Assembly: GCA_013399855.1 (NCBI GenBank)
Contig: VXAY01005610.1
Span: forward strand, 273,657 to 337,656
Direction of reading: 5' to 3'
DNA: 64,000 nucleotides
Source: Oxyruncus cristatus
Lineage: Eukaryota; Chordata; Aves; Passeriformes; Cotingidae
Shown here piece by piece: positions 11,377 to 24,510 of the stretch (its first letter is position 1; each line of letters starts with the position of its first letter). The translations under genes and the position numbers were made by a program. Under the pieces are notes generated by a model that searched no databases, was not told the origin of the DNA, and worked only from the letters and a program-made list of their open reading frames with translations.

Positions 11377-12705
11377 AGATGTCCCTGTGGTGGTTCAAAT
11401 CCCTGTTTTCAGCAGTGCTATAAAAATAGAGAATATAAAGTCTGTTCTCACCACAGAGAACAAGTAGGAAGCATATCAAAAGCAAACTGCAGGGGATGTG
11501 GTAATGTTTGGGAACTTCTGAAAACCTCTGAATGATTTAAAGTAATATAAGCTTTTTGCTTTATAATTTTTCTTTTAGGATCAAGGCATTTAGTCTAAGT
11601 TAGATGAAGAGATTTGGGGAAGAACTATCTAAGGAAGTGACAAAAAGATTTGAAGTGAATTAACTTTTTATCTGATTTGTATAAAATCAATTTAACTACT
11701 AGGTAGTGGATAGGGTGGTCTATCTAACGATAGGGGAAAAAAATTAGGCAAAAAAATTAGATCCAATCTTTGCAAAACTTTGTAACAAATTAAGAACATG
11801 CATCTGCTACATTTGTGTGAATGCAAGTTCCCACTAGAGACTGAACTACTGAAAAAGGGTTCTTTTATCAGTGTTCCCTGGAAGTTCAGTTCTTATTTAT
11901 CATGAGATTTCCAGCTGCAAGCAAAATGAGTATCATCTTAGTTCACTGCTTTATATCTGAAGTTTGAATAAGGTTTATCCCTAATTGTCTGGTCACTAGT
12001 TAGCTCTTCTAATATCTCAAGATCTATATATTTCAGCAAATCAGTTCCTTCCTTGTTGGTCCATTTATGAGGATTTCATATATGGGTGTATATATATATA
12101 TGTGTGTGCCATTTATGAAGTGTTTGCTTCACACATAGTTTGCTGTAATCCATGGTAAATATTTTCAGTAAAATTATCTTTGAATTCAGGCCTTCAGAGT
12201 ATTTGCTTTCCCTACAGTCAGCTTCCTGGACTCAATTTTTTGCTTGCTTATTTCATGGGTCAATACATGGGATTTGCACTGATTTCACAGCTCACCTATT
12301 CCTCCTACTTTAAAAGTCAACAGGAGAAGACCTTGATAATGATTTCCCCTCCCCTCCCCACCCCCTCCAGAAAATACCCTAAATAGTGATTGCAGTTTTT
12401 AAGATGGACAAGAAAACATTGAAGCATAAGACTTCCACAGATTGGTTTCCTTAACTTGATCAAAGTTCTTTGTAAATTAAATGTCAAATTTAAGAAATTA
12501 TTAGAGAAATGGTCCTCTATTTACAAGTCTCTTGGCATGAAGGTGGACTTTTACATACTTCAAGCTGTTTGTCTGTCACTGCTTGGGCATTTCTTGGTTC
12601 AGAACTGTTACTCCTGAAGTCTCAAGCTGTCCATTTGAAGAGTCACCAGACACCACATGGACAACAATGGTCTGCTTTCAAAGTAACATAAAAACATAGA
12701 AGTTA
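11377..12705. other. Unique AT-rich interval
   Basis: No gene recognised. It holds a TA/TG dinucleotide stretch at 12088-12109. Open frames at 12180-12386 and 12509-12691 have no recognisable motif. Confidence 0.5.
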
Positions 12706-13130
12706 TATCCAGTGTGGTTAGAGTGCTCGTTCTGGAAGGAGAAGTACTATATTTTGGTCTCAGCTCCAGAGATCACATTCAGTTGATATTATTTAATATC
12801 TGTTTAATGCAAGACACAAAACCCCTTTTGGGATCCAAATCCTTTGCTGAGAGAAGTCCTCAGTATTCTGTTGTAGAGCCAGGCTTCCTCACATGCTCTT
12901 TCTTTGACCCAATATATTATTTTCTTCACAACGAAACAAAACAACTTCAGGATGAGAGGTGCAATGTGCTCTTCACTCTGTCATCCAGAATGGATGATAA
13001 TCAGATGGTTGGGGCACTGTCTCAGCAGGCGTTGTTCTGTGGATTTGAACCTCATCAGTCAGAGAAGGGCTTAAAATCCAATTCTTTAGCTCTGTGAGTG
13101 AGTATTCTAACTGCTAAATCATTATACACA
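12706..13130. repeat. Palindromic repeat with tRNA-like ends
   Basis: The left end (12711-12745) reads AGTGTGGTTAGAGTGCTCGT, the pattern of a tRNA-like A-box region. The reverse complement of the right end (about 13127-13041) gives AGCAGTTAGAATACTCACT and then a B-box-like GGTTCAAATCC. The two ends are therefore diverged inverted copies of each other around about 300 bases of other sequence. This could be an ancient non-autonomous element with inverted ends or two old tRNA-derived SINE heads inserted tail to tail. A 127-codon open frame at 12714-13097 covers it but is best explained by chance. I do not know the family name. Confidence 0.45.
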
Positions 13131-15950
13131 GGGGGTCCATTTTCTCCAGACCTCTTTTTTTTAAAGAAGAGCAAGCAAGCAAAAAAACCCCAAACCAATC
13201 CACACTCCATTTATCAAAGAGAGAACAGTTGTAAATATCTACTTTCCAAGGATCTGGAGATCTAAACCCTAAGGTAGTTAAAGACCTCCCTGTATTTTTG
13301 ACTACACTACTTGGATACATAACAAAACCACGTATTGTACTCTTTGACTCTATGTAGGTATTTTAGCTTCCCTTGGACATACAGGAAGGGACAATTCCCT
13401 TTTTCCATGTGTATCTCCCAAACAGTCACATACAACAATGTCCTGCAAAAAACCCAAACATATAAATGTATTAGAAAATAAGGTACTTGGTATTTTATAT
13501 TAATAACATTAAGTCGGGGAACTAAAAATCAAAAAGTAACTGTAAAGATTCATACCAATTACAAAAACTCAGGTATCAGGAATCGTTCAGAATTACAACA
13601 ATGTGTGGATGAATATTTTGCATAGCTGGAATGTGGTTTTTTTTAAATGGGAATTTCTTAGGCGTAAACAAAGACTTTTCTGAGAATGTTTAAATCGCAT
13701 TAAGATTTTATTTACATAAAATAATTTGAAAATTTGTTCTTCAGCTTTTAAGTAAGAGAGAAAAGTGATTGATGTTTTCCTAATGAAATTACAGAGAAAT
13801 CCAGCCTTCTGATATCTTAATGAACATTAGAAAATCCACTTGAAAGTTGGGGAAGCTTAACTTTGTTACACACTGGGAGACCCACATTAATTAAAGAACT
13901 AGAGTTAAAATTTTAATTTGTATCAGAATGGATTGTCTTGATCAGAACTGTTGAAGAATAATTTATTTGTTAGATAACTTTGAACTTGTTAACACAGAAA
14001 GTCTATTTTCAAAGTTTTCTGTGTGTGAGTATTTTGGAAGAACCTTCTGATTTGACAACTGCATTGTCATAAAAATGAAACTTGCACAATAGGAGTGGGC
14101 TATTTATGACAGTTTGAACATGTTACTATTGCACAACTGCAGACAAGATTAATGAACTATACAAGCTTCTACGGTAGAGATTACAAAATAATTGCTTTAG
14201 TTTTAACAGTGATTTATTTGTAGACTAGGATATAAGGCAAATTTTCCTTTCTAAAAATTATTTCCTTAGGTTAAATGTGCAAGAACTTCCTATCCAGGGA
14301 ATTTATTGATCCTCTGATATTCCTTTTCTTTAGTTTCACATTATGATTTGATGACAAACTGCTGTATATCAGGATAGAGTTAGAAGTCCTTTGCCAACCT
14401 CCCAGCAGTAGAAACAGAACAGACAAATCAAAGATAGAATAATATATTTTCCTTCTTTTATGCTATATGACACATTGTTAGGAATGAAGAAAAGTAGAAA
14501 AGGAGAAAAAACTCATTAATTGTAAAAAAACCCTGTTTTGCCTATATCTGTTTTTTGATCTCAAACCTATACATAATGGTTTTGGTTAAAGCTCCCATCC
14601 TTTTTTGTTGTCAAACATAAATACTAAAGTTGCCAAACAAAATATTGTAATGATTACCAGTTTTACAATTGTATTATTCCTTAAAAAAACAGATGCATGC
14701 ACAAAGTAATAAGAGCTGTAATAATAAGCACGAGAGAAAATACTCCAATTACCATGAATATTACAGAAATTGAATATTAAAGAAAGCAAGAATGATGTAA
14801 TCAAATAGAAAGGGAAAAAGAATAACTTATGAGAGGTTACTAAGACAAAAAAATTTATTTCTTCTGTGTATTAATGATGGAACTAATTTTCAGTATCTTA
14901 GGTTTGAATATTATATTTAATAATAATGGATTTGTCTATAGACAGGGGTTTCATGGTTTATTAATGGGGGAATGAGTGCTTAAAGATTAGTTTTAAGTTC
15001 CTCTCTACAATATCAGAAAACAGCAAGTCTATCTTGTTCCTCTCTTGTGTATCATTTTATACTAGTAAAGTTTCATTATTACATTTTTATTCTTTTGTTT
15101 GCAAACATAAAATGAAAAACTACTTCCATTGGTGAAACAATCAGCTTAACTACTACCAACTGATATTTATGAAATTGATGACACTCAGTAATGTAATAAT
15201 GAACATCTGTAAAGGACATCTAAGTTAAACTAAGTCATTTTGCATGGAGGCATACATGCAGTTCTACATTAAAAAAGAGCACCTAAACCAGCTTGGAGAC
15301 TCAGTGACCAATCCACACCGAAAAACTTAGGATGTTGTAATAATCTATGTCCCATGACATCTTCTTGAGTAAGAAAAACATTACAGTCTTCTGTTTCGTT
15401 TACTGTAACGTGGTGGACAGATTCCAAAGGTGGTCCAGAAAGAAGTAAATAGAAATAAATAGATACGAAATATTTGAAGTTACATTGGGGTTCTGAGATA
15501 GTGAACACACACATATTAAAACAAAATAATAAAAGAAAAATAAAGTAGACAACTATTGGATGCGTGGTGTGATATAAAAAATTGACCTAAGTTGAATAAA
15601 ATATCTACCACTGATATGTTAATATTGCTTACAATATTGAGCTTCTTTAGCTCAATGATATCCACCCATCACTAGAATAACCTTTTCAGGAGCAGAAAAA
15701 TGGATATGTCAACAAACATATCCTAACATTATCGGACTATCCTAACTGCCGATGAACTGTCCTAATGTTAATAAACATCAATATATGCTTTACCACTGAG
15801 GTATGTCCGCTCTTGATATAGGAAAAATGTAATGAATAAAGAAATAATTGCTCTTGCATGGTTATTACTTTGTACCTTGGTAGGAAAATAGTTTCCTCCA
15901 GACTTTCTGCTAATTGTAGGAACCACTAGTCTTACTAATAAAAACTGTGG
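13131..15950. other. Unique AT-rich interval
   Basis: About 2.8 kb with no recognised repeat or gene. Minus-strand open frames at 13114-13320, 14586-14804, 15269-15514 and 15768-15962 have no conserved motif. Confidence 0.5.
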
Positions 15951-16919
15951 AGAAAGAAGCACAGAGTAGTTTGGCCTTTTCCAATTTCTTTTTCATCCAG
16001 TCCTGTGCCCCATTTAGCAGTGGATCCACATTTTCCCCGTTTTGCACGTTTGGAAAGTGTCCCTATACCATTTATGATCTACCTGACTCTGCTCCCACCT
16101 CTTATTTCTCCCACCTCTTGCTTCATTTTTGTGTTTTCCAGGAGTTTTTGTTTCTCCATGGAAGCCTCCTGACAGTCTTGCTTGCTTTTCTGCACATGGA
16201 GATGGACTGTTCTTGAGTTTGGAGGAGCTGATTCTTGGAAAAAACCCAGCTCTGCTGGAATTCCCTTCTCTCCAGGACCATATTTTGTAGGGTTCTTCTA
16301 AGAAGACGCCTGAACAGCCCAGTGACCTGCTCTCATGAAGTTTGGAGTTGTGATCCTGTTATTTGCCTTTCTCCTTCCTCTGATGATCCATGTCATGGTT
16401 ACTTATGCCAAGGCTGATCCCGCCTTCAAACCTCAACTAGTTCTTCCTTGTTGGAAAGTGCCAGCTCAAGTAGAGTTTTTGCACTCATCAGATCCTCAAT
16501 CAACTGTGTTAGGAAGTTGTCATCAATGTACTCCTTAAACCTCCTGGTTTGGTTGTGCACTGCTGTGTTATCACTGCAGCCACACTGATCGTGAGCCTCT
16601 CTCCTTCAAATCAGCCTGCACCCTTTGCTTGCCAGCCTGGTCCACAACTTCCCAAGCGCACTGTTGGCTGTCATTTTCCCTCCCCACTGTCTCCAGCTTT
16701 AAGCAGGTCAGCCTGTTGGCAAGGGTGCTTATGCCCTACTTTATCAGCTGGGTGCTGTTTATTCCCACTGTGATCCTCCAAAACAGTACCATAGTTTTGA
16801 AGGCAAAATCTCTGTTGTCCTCATCTGGTGTGCAACCAGGTGTTGATGCTGGGATTCATCCAGTCCTCCTAAAAACCTTTCCTAAAGTCCTTCGAAAGTA
16901 TCTGAGGGTCTTGTCTATT
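15951..16919 (-). mobile_element. CR1 LINE, 5' half, left part: ORF2 endonuclease and linker, ORF1 C-terminus
   Basis: Reading the minus strand, this carries CR1 coding sequence. About 16880-16680 matches the end of ORF1, where CR1 elements have an SGNH/GDSL-esterase-like domain. About 16620-16300 covers the C-terminal part of the APE-type endonuclease, including a DNFLTQLIED-like stretch at about 16525-16495. About 16260-15960 is the linker before the reverse transcriptase. Stops and frameshifts make it dead. The reverse transcriptase and 3' UTR that should follow below 15,950 are missing. It continues on the far side of the nested CR1 at 17281-18300. Confidence 0.65.
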
Positions 16920-17280
16920 AGGGAGAAAAGGGGACTGAGAGGAGGCCTTACCATGCTCTACAACTACTCAGGAGGAGGTTGGGCTGAGGTGAGTATTGGT
17001 CTCTCCTCCCAGGTAACAAGCAATAGGAAAAAGAAGAAATGGTTTCAAGTGGCATCAAGCGAGGTGTAGATTGAATATCAGGAAACACTTGTTCACTGAA
17101 AGGATTACTGAGCATTGGTTGTCCAGGGGAGGCATTGAGTCGCTATCTTTGGAGGTATTTAAAAGATGTGTAGATATGGCTCTTAGGGACATGGTCTAGT
17201 GGTGGACTTCACAGCCCTGGGTTAAGGGTTGGACTGGATGATCTTAAAGATCTTTTATAATCTAAACTATTCTATGATTT
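16920..17280 (+). mobile_element. CR1 LINE 3' fragment nested in the antisense CR1
   Basis: A sense-strand CR1 tail. It runs from the end of ORF2 (GAGAGGAGGCCTTACCATGC, then CTCCCAGGTAACAAGCAATAGG) through the 3' UTR (GTGGTGGACTTCACAGCCCTGG). It ends with GGACTGGATGATCTTAAAGA and ATTCTATGATT. Flanking sequence on both sides is antisense CR1, so this insertion split an older element. The right boundary is sharp; the left one is uncertain by about 40 bases. The open frame 16629-17069 crosses the boundary and has no meaning as a gene. Confidence 0.85.
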
Positions 17281-18300
17281 CCTTTACTATAAGGATGAAG
17301 CAGAAAACCATCCAGACACCCCTGCTTTTGGCTCTTGCACTCAGTCACACAGTCACACTTGATATGCTCCGAGTATCCCCTGGAGGTATCAGTGCACGCT
17401 TGGAAATGCACAATGGGCAGGAGTAGAAGGACTAATCAGCCCCAGCAGCTACTCCCCAAGGTCCTGGATCTCAGTGCTATAAAGCAACAAATCTCTTTAG
17501 GGAGAAGCTTAGCAGATGGAGAGCTACTACTACTTCTTCCTTCTGCTCAGGCTCAGCCACACTGGGTGTTTCATTAGATAGAGCTCTGAGCTCTTCATCT
17601 GCTACAAGGGCAGTATTATACTGCGTAGCTGCAGATTGCAGAGGGAATGGGAGCTGTCCTTCTGGTGCTAAGAGTCACAAGCTTCCAGCCTTGGTCATCA
17701 TGGAAGTCTTCATTTCCTATCTAGATATGCATGGATTCTGCCTTTGCCTCTGCCAGCTTGGTTTTCAGGCTCTCATATCTGCAGGATTTTGGAGAAGATC
17801 CACTTCTTTCTCAATATCTCTGGTCCTGTGAAGTCTGTTTCCTTCTGCAGCTCCTTTCCTCAGTGACACAGCCTGTTCAGTCATGCACACCTACTGCAGG
17901 GAAGGAGCCCACCTTATCCCCTGACCACAGTATCAGTGAGAGGCACCAGGCATTCCTGAAGCGCGAAGTCTGTGGGGCTGTGTCCTCCACCGGGAGCTGT
18001 CCCACAGTGTCCTCTCTCTGGGCCACAACACTATTGTTACAGGGATAGCTGCTCCAGCAACTGCTGGAAATGTGCCCTGTGGCATGTCACCACCAACACG
18101 GAGCCCATGCGTGCTGCCCTCAGCAAAACTCCTGACTCCCTTCTGCTAGAGTTGCCACCTCTGCTTCCCCTGGAAACTGTATCCTGAGCCAGCACTTTCG
18201 TAAACCTCCCACTATGGGGGGTCAGTTGGAACAAATGCTCATCACGTGGTTTGATCAAGCTTGGCATAAGGTGCTAGAGCTTGCTGGAAGTCATAGGGTT
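17281..18300 (-). mobile_element. CR1 LINE, 5' half, right part: ORF1 N-terminus and 5' UTR
   Basis: This continues the antisense CR1 beyond the nested insertion. On the minus strand the GC-rich stretch at about 18300-17950 fits the CR1 5' UTR. About 17850-17480 fits the N-terminal part of ORF1, with a Glu/Leu-rich coiled-coil-like segment at about 17815-17740. Most CR1 copies in birds lack this region because reverse transcription stops early, so a copy with its 5' end is uncommon. Open frames on the plus strand (17229-17426, 17335-17577, 17731-18048, 17972-18187) are antisense to it. Confidence 0.55.
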
Positions 18301-19527
18301 GGGTAGGTAACCTTTCCCGGCACCTTGATATTTCTCAAAGGATTCCCAGTAGTACCCTGACGATCTCAAGATAAAATTCCCAGATGATCTTTGGAATCCA
18401 GAACTGTTTTCACTGAAATGCTTCAGTTCCAAAGTTGGTGACCATTAACTTGAATCTGTTACTCCACCATGTTAACTGCTTTAGAAAGAGAATCTGTTGG
18501 TTGATTTTAGGTATAAGTTGTTGTATGTCGCTCTGGATTGAAACCAGTTTATACTAATTCCTTTGCTTGCTTCCAGGGCACTAAAAATGTGAGCAGTGGG
18601 CTAGAAGAGAATGGGGAAAACAGCCAAAATGTACAATACTTCAATTATTTTGGCTATAGCTATGTTAATATATATGCCTGGAACTGTTCTTTGGCACTGA
18701 ACTCAGCTGGCACCAAATAGCTCATGGCCAAACTGCTAAACTGTTTTTCCCTCCAAAACAGGGCAGCTATGTCCAGACTGAGAATGGTCCTTGGTGGATG
18801 CTAACTCCAACACTGCGCCTTGAAATTATTTCAGAGACCACTATTTAGCCTGGCTCAAAACAGTTGAAGGGACTGTTATAGCAGTTTAACAATGTGCATG
18901 AACATTTCCCAGTACTATTTCCATTAAATGTCTTTTGTACATCATTCTCTTATGGTCATAATCTCCAGTAACTAACTGTTAAAAGTTCACAGGTCCGAAC
19001 AGCTTCTGAGTACTGCAGTCTCTTGAAGCTGAGTTAACATGGGATCATATAGTTGAGTCTGAATGCCTCACACACACCTACTGAATAAAATCTCCAGTGT
19101 TTCCCAATATCGATAAGCTCTAAGGCAGGTTTTTCTAACATAAGAAGATAAAAAATGAGAGGGAAAATTTACATTACAGTATTCATCAAAACAGTACAGG
19201 ACAATGTGGATAAGAAGTACATAGGCAATGTGCTCCTGGGTAAGTTTTCTCAAGCAAAGATACACCCTTAGGACCTTGTTCTCACTTGCTGTAGACTTAC
19301 TGAAAGAAGCGAAAGAAGTTGTAGCCCTCCATCACCATCAGTAAATGCAGCATGATTGTAAGAAAATGCTGCTCCCCTCCCCTGCAAACTAACAACAGTT
19401 CTAGTCAGCTAGTGCAACACTGATACAGAAATTCCATACCATTGCACTTTTTTGCTAACGTTTTTATATACAGTTTTAAAATTTTATTTTTTTTCCTATC
19501 ATTAAGAGAAAAACAAAGTTACAACAG
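18301..19527. other. Unique interval
   Basis: No recognised repeat or gene. Open frames at 18538-18720 (plus) and 19068-19265 (minus) have no motif. Confidence 0.5.
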
Positions 19528-19682
19528 AGAATCATGGAATGGCCTGGGTTGGAAGGGACTTTAAAGATCCAACCCCTATGCCATATGTAGAGACACCTTT
19601 CCCTAGACCAAGTTACTCAGAGCTCCATCCAAACTGGCCTAGGGGTGGGGCAGGCATTGCTTCTCTCAATGACACTGGAAGT
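19528..19682 (-). mobile_element. CR1 LINE 3' fragment, short
   Basis: It starts AGAATCATGGAATGGCCTGG and runs through GGTTGGAAGGGACTTTAAAG, CCCTAGACCAAG and AGCTCCATCCAAACTGGCC, the antisense of the CR1 3' UTR. About 155 bases remain. Confidence 0.85.
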
Positions 19683-22600
19683 TCTTTATAGACTGCTAAG
19701 AATTTAGAAATAAAATTCAGCCAGTGTCAGAGCTTTAAGAATTAAAATTGTATAATGCAGCAATTATGTTATTATTTAAAGTAAGTTTAGTGTACAGCAC
19801 TTTTAGAGTTATCCTGCTGTAATCAAAGATTTCTTACAAACTCACTTTGAAAACTTTATATCAAGAAGCAAATTGTTGCCTTTCAGTGAACCCACTAAAT
19901 AAAATAAGCTAAATGAAGATATGAAAACATGTGACACAGAAGCAGAATTGTCACCTACTTGGTTGAAGAATACAGACAGTTTACTTATAAGTGAAATCCT
20001 GGAACTGGTGACGTTATTGAAAAAAATCCCTCTGTTGTCAGTAGGTCCATAATGTCATCCTGTATAGATGCTGGAGATCAATAAGAAACAAATCTTAGCT
20101 CAATGGCTGAAAAACCCATTTGGATCATACTTCTTAAAGAAAATATAAAGTTACAAAAAAATCCCCTATTGTTAATGCAAAAAAAGTAAAGTTGACATAA
20201 ATTACAAGATGGGGCTCACCTGCTTTTCTGCTGAAACATATTTTCTCACAAGTTAAATAAAATGTAGACATTTTTACATAATACATATTTTTTTGTGGAA
20301 AGTGCTATTTTTGACTTAAGAACACATAGGCCATCAGACCTGATCAGTTCAGTTTGCCTAATAAAAAAATTATCTAATCATAGTAATTAATGTTGTATAA
20401 AAGAAGATCTTAGGAAAAAACAGTTGATTTTTTTAACAAAAAGAACAGTAACCTATGTATTCAGTCTGCCAAAAATTCTGCTTGTTAATACTGACACACA
20501 TATTTACCATTAAAAGTTTACTCTAATAAGTACAAAACTTAGTTCTCTCCACTGGGGTGAGTGGAGAGAAATGCATATACACCATAGTCCACGCTATCAC
20601 TCCATGGGGTAGTACTTTAAGTAATGTAGAATATATTTTTTTTTTTTGTAATGGAAAATATGAATTTCTTCCAGACATCATATTCATTAATATTCCTGCA
20701 AAAACTATTCTGTAAATGAAGTTAATTCAAAGCTGAAATTGACTACAGAATTTGTATTTCAGATGAAACTGGGTTTCAAAGTCAAGAGAGTTCCATGGCA
20801 AAACCAACAAATAATGTCTTACACTTACCCTCAATTACAGCAGCTGGTGACACCATCAGTTCATCTCCAGCAGGTGCATGTGATAGATAGTGGGTCCTAA
20901 CAAGATATGACAACACCTTTACAGAGAAGTCTTATGAAATTTAATAGAATGAAGCCAGCAGTAGGTTGCATGAGATTGTAATGAAGTGTCAGGATCTGTT
21001 CTCACTAAAATGAGCAGAAAAACTATTTTGTATCTCAGAATGGGTTTTAAAAAGCCATAGAATTTTACAAAGAATCATAAGATACTTTTAAGTATCTTAT
21101 AGACCTTGATAATTATGATAATATTGTACTCATTCACAAAATGGTTAAAATGTCGAGAAAATATCTGTTTCAATAAATAAATTTTTAGAGGATTTTTCCA
21201 TAAGTCATAACATTACCAGGCTTAATTTCCTAATAGGTCACTGCTTTTCAAATGCATTAGAATTGAAAAGATAAAATTTCCTTAACTTGTAATAGGCTTT
21301 ATCTTCAAGATATGTTCAAGAGATTAATTTTTATTTTTTTTTACTCTAGTTATTTTTTTTCTTAAAGAAATGAAATAGAGACAGTAAGCACATTTTCACT
21401 GTCAGAAAATTTAAGATTAAAAAGTATAAGGAATCCTGACTTAACTTTTTATTTTCTCTTTCATTGTTGAATGTAGATGACATAGGATATATTTTTTGGC
21501 ATGTGGAATCTGAAAACGAATAAGCAGAAATGAAAGTAATGCCATGGTTTTGCAAGTTTACTTTTACCAGTAGTAGAACTAGTGATATCAAACTCAACAC
21601 TTTATTCCCATTACTGTTTTTTCTACTCATAGAGAAAATTATTGCTCAGTACTTTCTTTCCTATGGATGTTTTTTTGGTACAGAATAATCTACATTAATA
21701 TATTACAAATCATTAATTGAACAAATTGTGGAAGATACTTCTTATTTGATGAGGAACAATGAGCCTGGCCACAACATGAGATCAAAGCTGAAAGCATTTA
21801 TGGAACATGAAGCATCATTCTAAATCAGAGTTAAGTGATGTGAGTGACATATGCAATGCTGATGAACTTAAACACTGAGAGAAGTGACTTCATTTTTTTT
21901 TTCTTGAGAGGCAAGATGAACAGACACCCTAGTATAAGACATCGTGGCTTCGCTGTAATGATAACAAGTTTTAGCCTCAGCAGAACCACTTGTCTTCTCT
22001 GAAATATCTTGTTAATCAAGACTGAACATAAACCAAATAAACTGAGATACAATGACAGAGTAAATAATGATTGAGGGAAATAAACCAGTCTTCTCTGCCC
22101 AGAACTATTTTAAAGTCTGTTAAAATGAAACTTGGGAACTGAGACTGCTTTTATAAGAGAAAGTTTTCCTTCCATACTGAGTGCCATCGTGCAGGAAGGG
22201 GTGGTTGCACTATTAGGAGGAGAAGCCAAGTGCTGAGGGTGACCCTACACAGTCTCTTCTTCAAAATGGAGCAGGGCTGCTGAGGTGAGACTTTCACCTT
22301 TTTTAGTGCACCAGACTTAGACCGAAAGAGCATGTAAGGATTGCAGGGCCTCTGTTGCATTTGGCACAACACTCCAGTGAAAAAGTACATTCAAATAAGT
22401 GAAACAAAAAATTACATTGAACAAACTTCTCCACTGCAGCTGCCTATAACCTCCCAGCTACTCAAAGCAATAATGACTGTTAGAGTTTGATACGTCTCTT
22501 GCTTATAACAGTTTGACGCCATGAGACTCCAGTGGCTTCAGATTAACATTTGTGTGGGTGGAACAATGATCATGCTTTTGGCATTCACAAAGTTCTTCAC

Positions 22601-23868
22601 TTCTGCTCTACTTTTAGCCAATCACAAGAGCATCTCTGTGGGATAAGCTACGGCCTACTCCTCTGATTTAAGGAGAGAAAGAGGAACCGAATCTGCATTC
22701 AGAAAGTGCAAAAAGCAGTGATTAGGAGTCATGAGTATCTGCCAGTTTGCTTCATTCTCTCACACTGGGGCCAGATTCTAGGAAAAATCATGCTGCTCTG
22801 TTTTGAGGTCTGGTGATTTCATCAGCTGTGCTGCTGCTGGAGAAACTCAGGGAGCTGAACTCAAGTCTCAGCAGGAAAGGTATCCTTTTCAGTCTATCTT
22901 TCATTTAACTCACAGGAACTCCACTGCACCCTGTTGCACAGCTCTTCAACATACCATGAGTAGCTCCAGAACACTCATGTTTAAGCTGCCCCTGGTGCAC
23001 TTTCTGTGTGCCTTTGGCTGCAGGATTCTGGATGTAGTACACTTTTAATAAAGTTTGTTTTTTATAGCTTGCTTAGCCCATACACAGTCCAAAGTTGGGG
23101 ATCAAAAGAGGCTTATGTAGGTGCTCTGAGACAGCAGCTGCTAAATCATCATTTGCAATTGGATCCATTAGTCGAGTATTATTTGATTATATCTATTGTT
23201 GTTCTTACTCTCTAGTTCATGATAGTCACCAGTTTCCTTCCAATTTGCTTTAGCTGTAAATGTAAAACAGGAGAGAGAAAACAATCTCGCCTTTGTGACA
23301 CACAGTGAATTTGGCTTGGTATGTACAGTATGTTTTAAACTCAATTCCCTTAGAAGCTAGCAATTAGCAGATGTCAATGCCCAGTTTGCAAGTGGAAGCC
23401 AAGACAAAGACTAGAGACCTTCACACCAACAATCTGGATATTAAGTAGGAAAAAAAAATATTTTCCAACCATAATACCTCCCTTTGTTTCCTAATGTGGT
23501 TGTAGCAATGAGGATTCAATTGGAACAGCTGTGCAGAAAAAACAGATTTTTATCAATTTGGCATCTATCTAGGAAAAATACAACTCTGAGACTTAAGAGT
23601 ACAGCAGGACAGGCAGCTTTACAGCACTAGCTCTGCAACAAATGACACTTAAAAGGGACGTGCTTTGTGTTATGAGTTAGCTGGGAAAATGTTGAATCCC
23701 ATCATGGGATTAATTGCATGCTCTTTGCTGGAGGAACACTTCCCTCTCAGAGAAGGGAGCCAAAACCTGAACATCACTGGGCTATGCAGCGCATGATTCC
23801 TTAGAAGCTGAGGCCCCTAAGTATTTAGTCTGAACAGTTTATGGACTCTCATGGTGGCTGATACCATT
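19683..23868. other. Long unique AT-rich interval
   Basis: About 4.2 kb without a recognised gene. A 24-base hairpin lies at 21077-21100. A CCAAT/TATA-like/AATAAA arrangement at 22617-23052 is discussed under findings. Open frames at 21346-21630, 21831-22052, 22151-22390 (minus), 22803-23048 and 23006-23215 (plus) have no recognisable motif. Confidence 0.5.
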
Positions 23869-24510
23869 AAAATCACTGAATTGCAAAATTGCTCAGATTG
23901 CAAGGAACTTTGGGAGGTCTGTAATCCGAAGTCATGCTCAAAGCAGGGTCCACACTGAATTTAGTCCAGTTACCTCAGGATTTTGTATGGTTGGATTTGG
24001 AAACCTGCAGTCTCTCAGGCCACCATTTTCAGTCACTACCCTCATAATTTTTCTTATATTCAGTCAAAACCTGTCCCACATAAATTTATGACCATTGTTT
24101 CATATTTCAGCTGTGATCCTTAGCAAAGAAGTCTTGCTTCAGCAAGCTTCTTCTCAGCAACCTCCCACAGGTACAGGGAAGCTCTTGTTAGGTTCCTTCA
24201 GTGATCCTTTTCCAGGTGGAACAAGCCCCACTCCCTCAGCCCCTCCTCAAGGTATAAAAGCTATCCAGCCCCATCTATCTTGGTGGCCTTCTGCTCAACC
24301 TACTCCAAATCAATATCCTGATCAATATCTTCCCTGTATTGGGGCCCCAAAACTGGATGCAATGTTCTGGATGTGACCTAAAAAGCACACAGTAAAGCCG
24401 AATAGTTGCTCCTCTCATATACTCACTATGCTCCTCTTAATATTGCCAAGAATGCTATTGGCATTTAATACTGCCAGAGCTACACTGTTCCCAATCCTTT
24501 TCTACTCCTT
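23869..24510 (-). mobile_element. Old CR1 LINE fragment
   Basis: A strongly diverged antisense CR1. Recognisable landmarks are TCACTGAATTGCAAAATTGC near the 3' end and CATGCTCAAAGCAGGGTCCAC. These are followed by TTATGACCATTGTTTCATAT, TCCCTGTATTGGGGCCCCAA and AACTGGATGCAATGTTC upstream. The many substitutions and the 640-base length mark it as an older subfamily than the copies at 17 kb or 51 kb. The open frame at 24095-24376 (plus) is antisense to the element. Confidence 0.75.

Noticed and set aside
12714..13097. 127-codon open frame
   Set aside because: Lies across the palindromic tRNA-like repeat, has no known domain, and this length is expected by chance in 64 kb.
16629..17069. 146-codon open frame, the longest in the window
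   Set aside because: Crosses the boundary between antisense and sense CR1, so it is a chance frame on the wrong strand for its first half.
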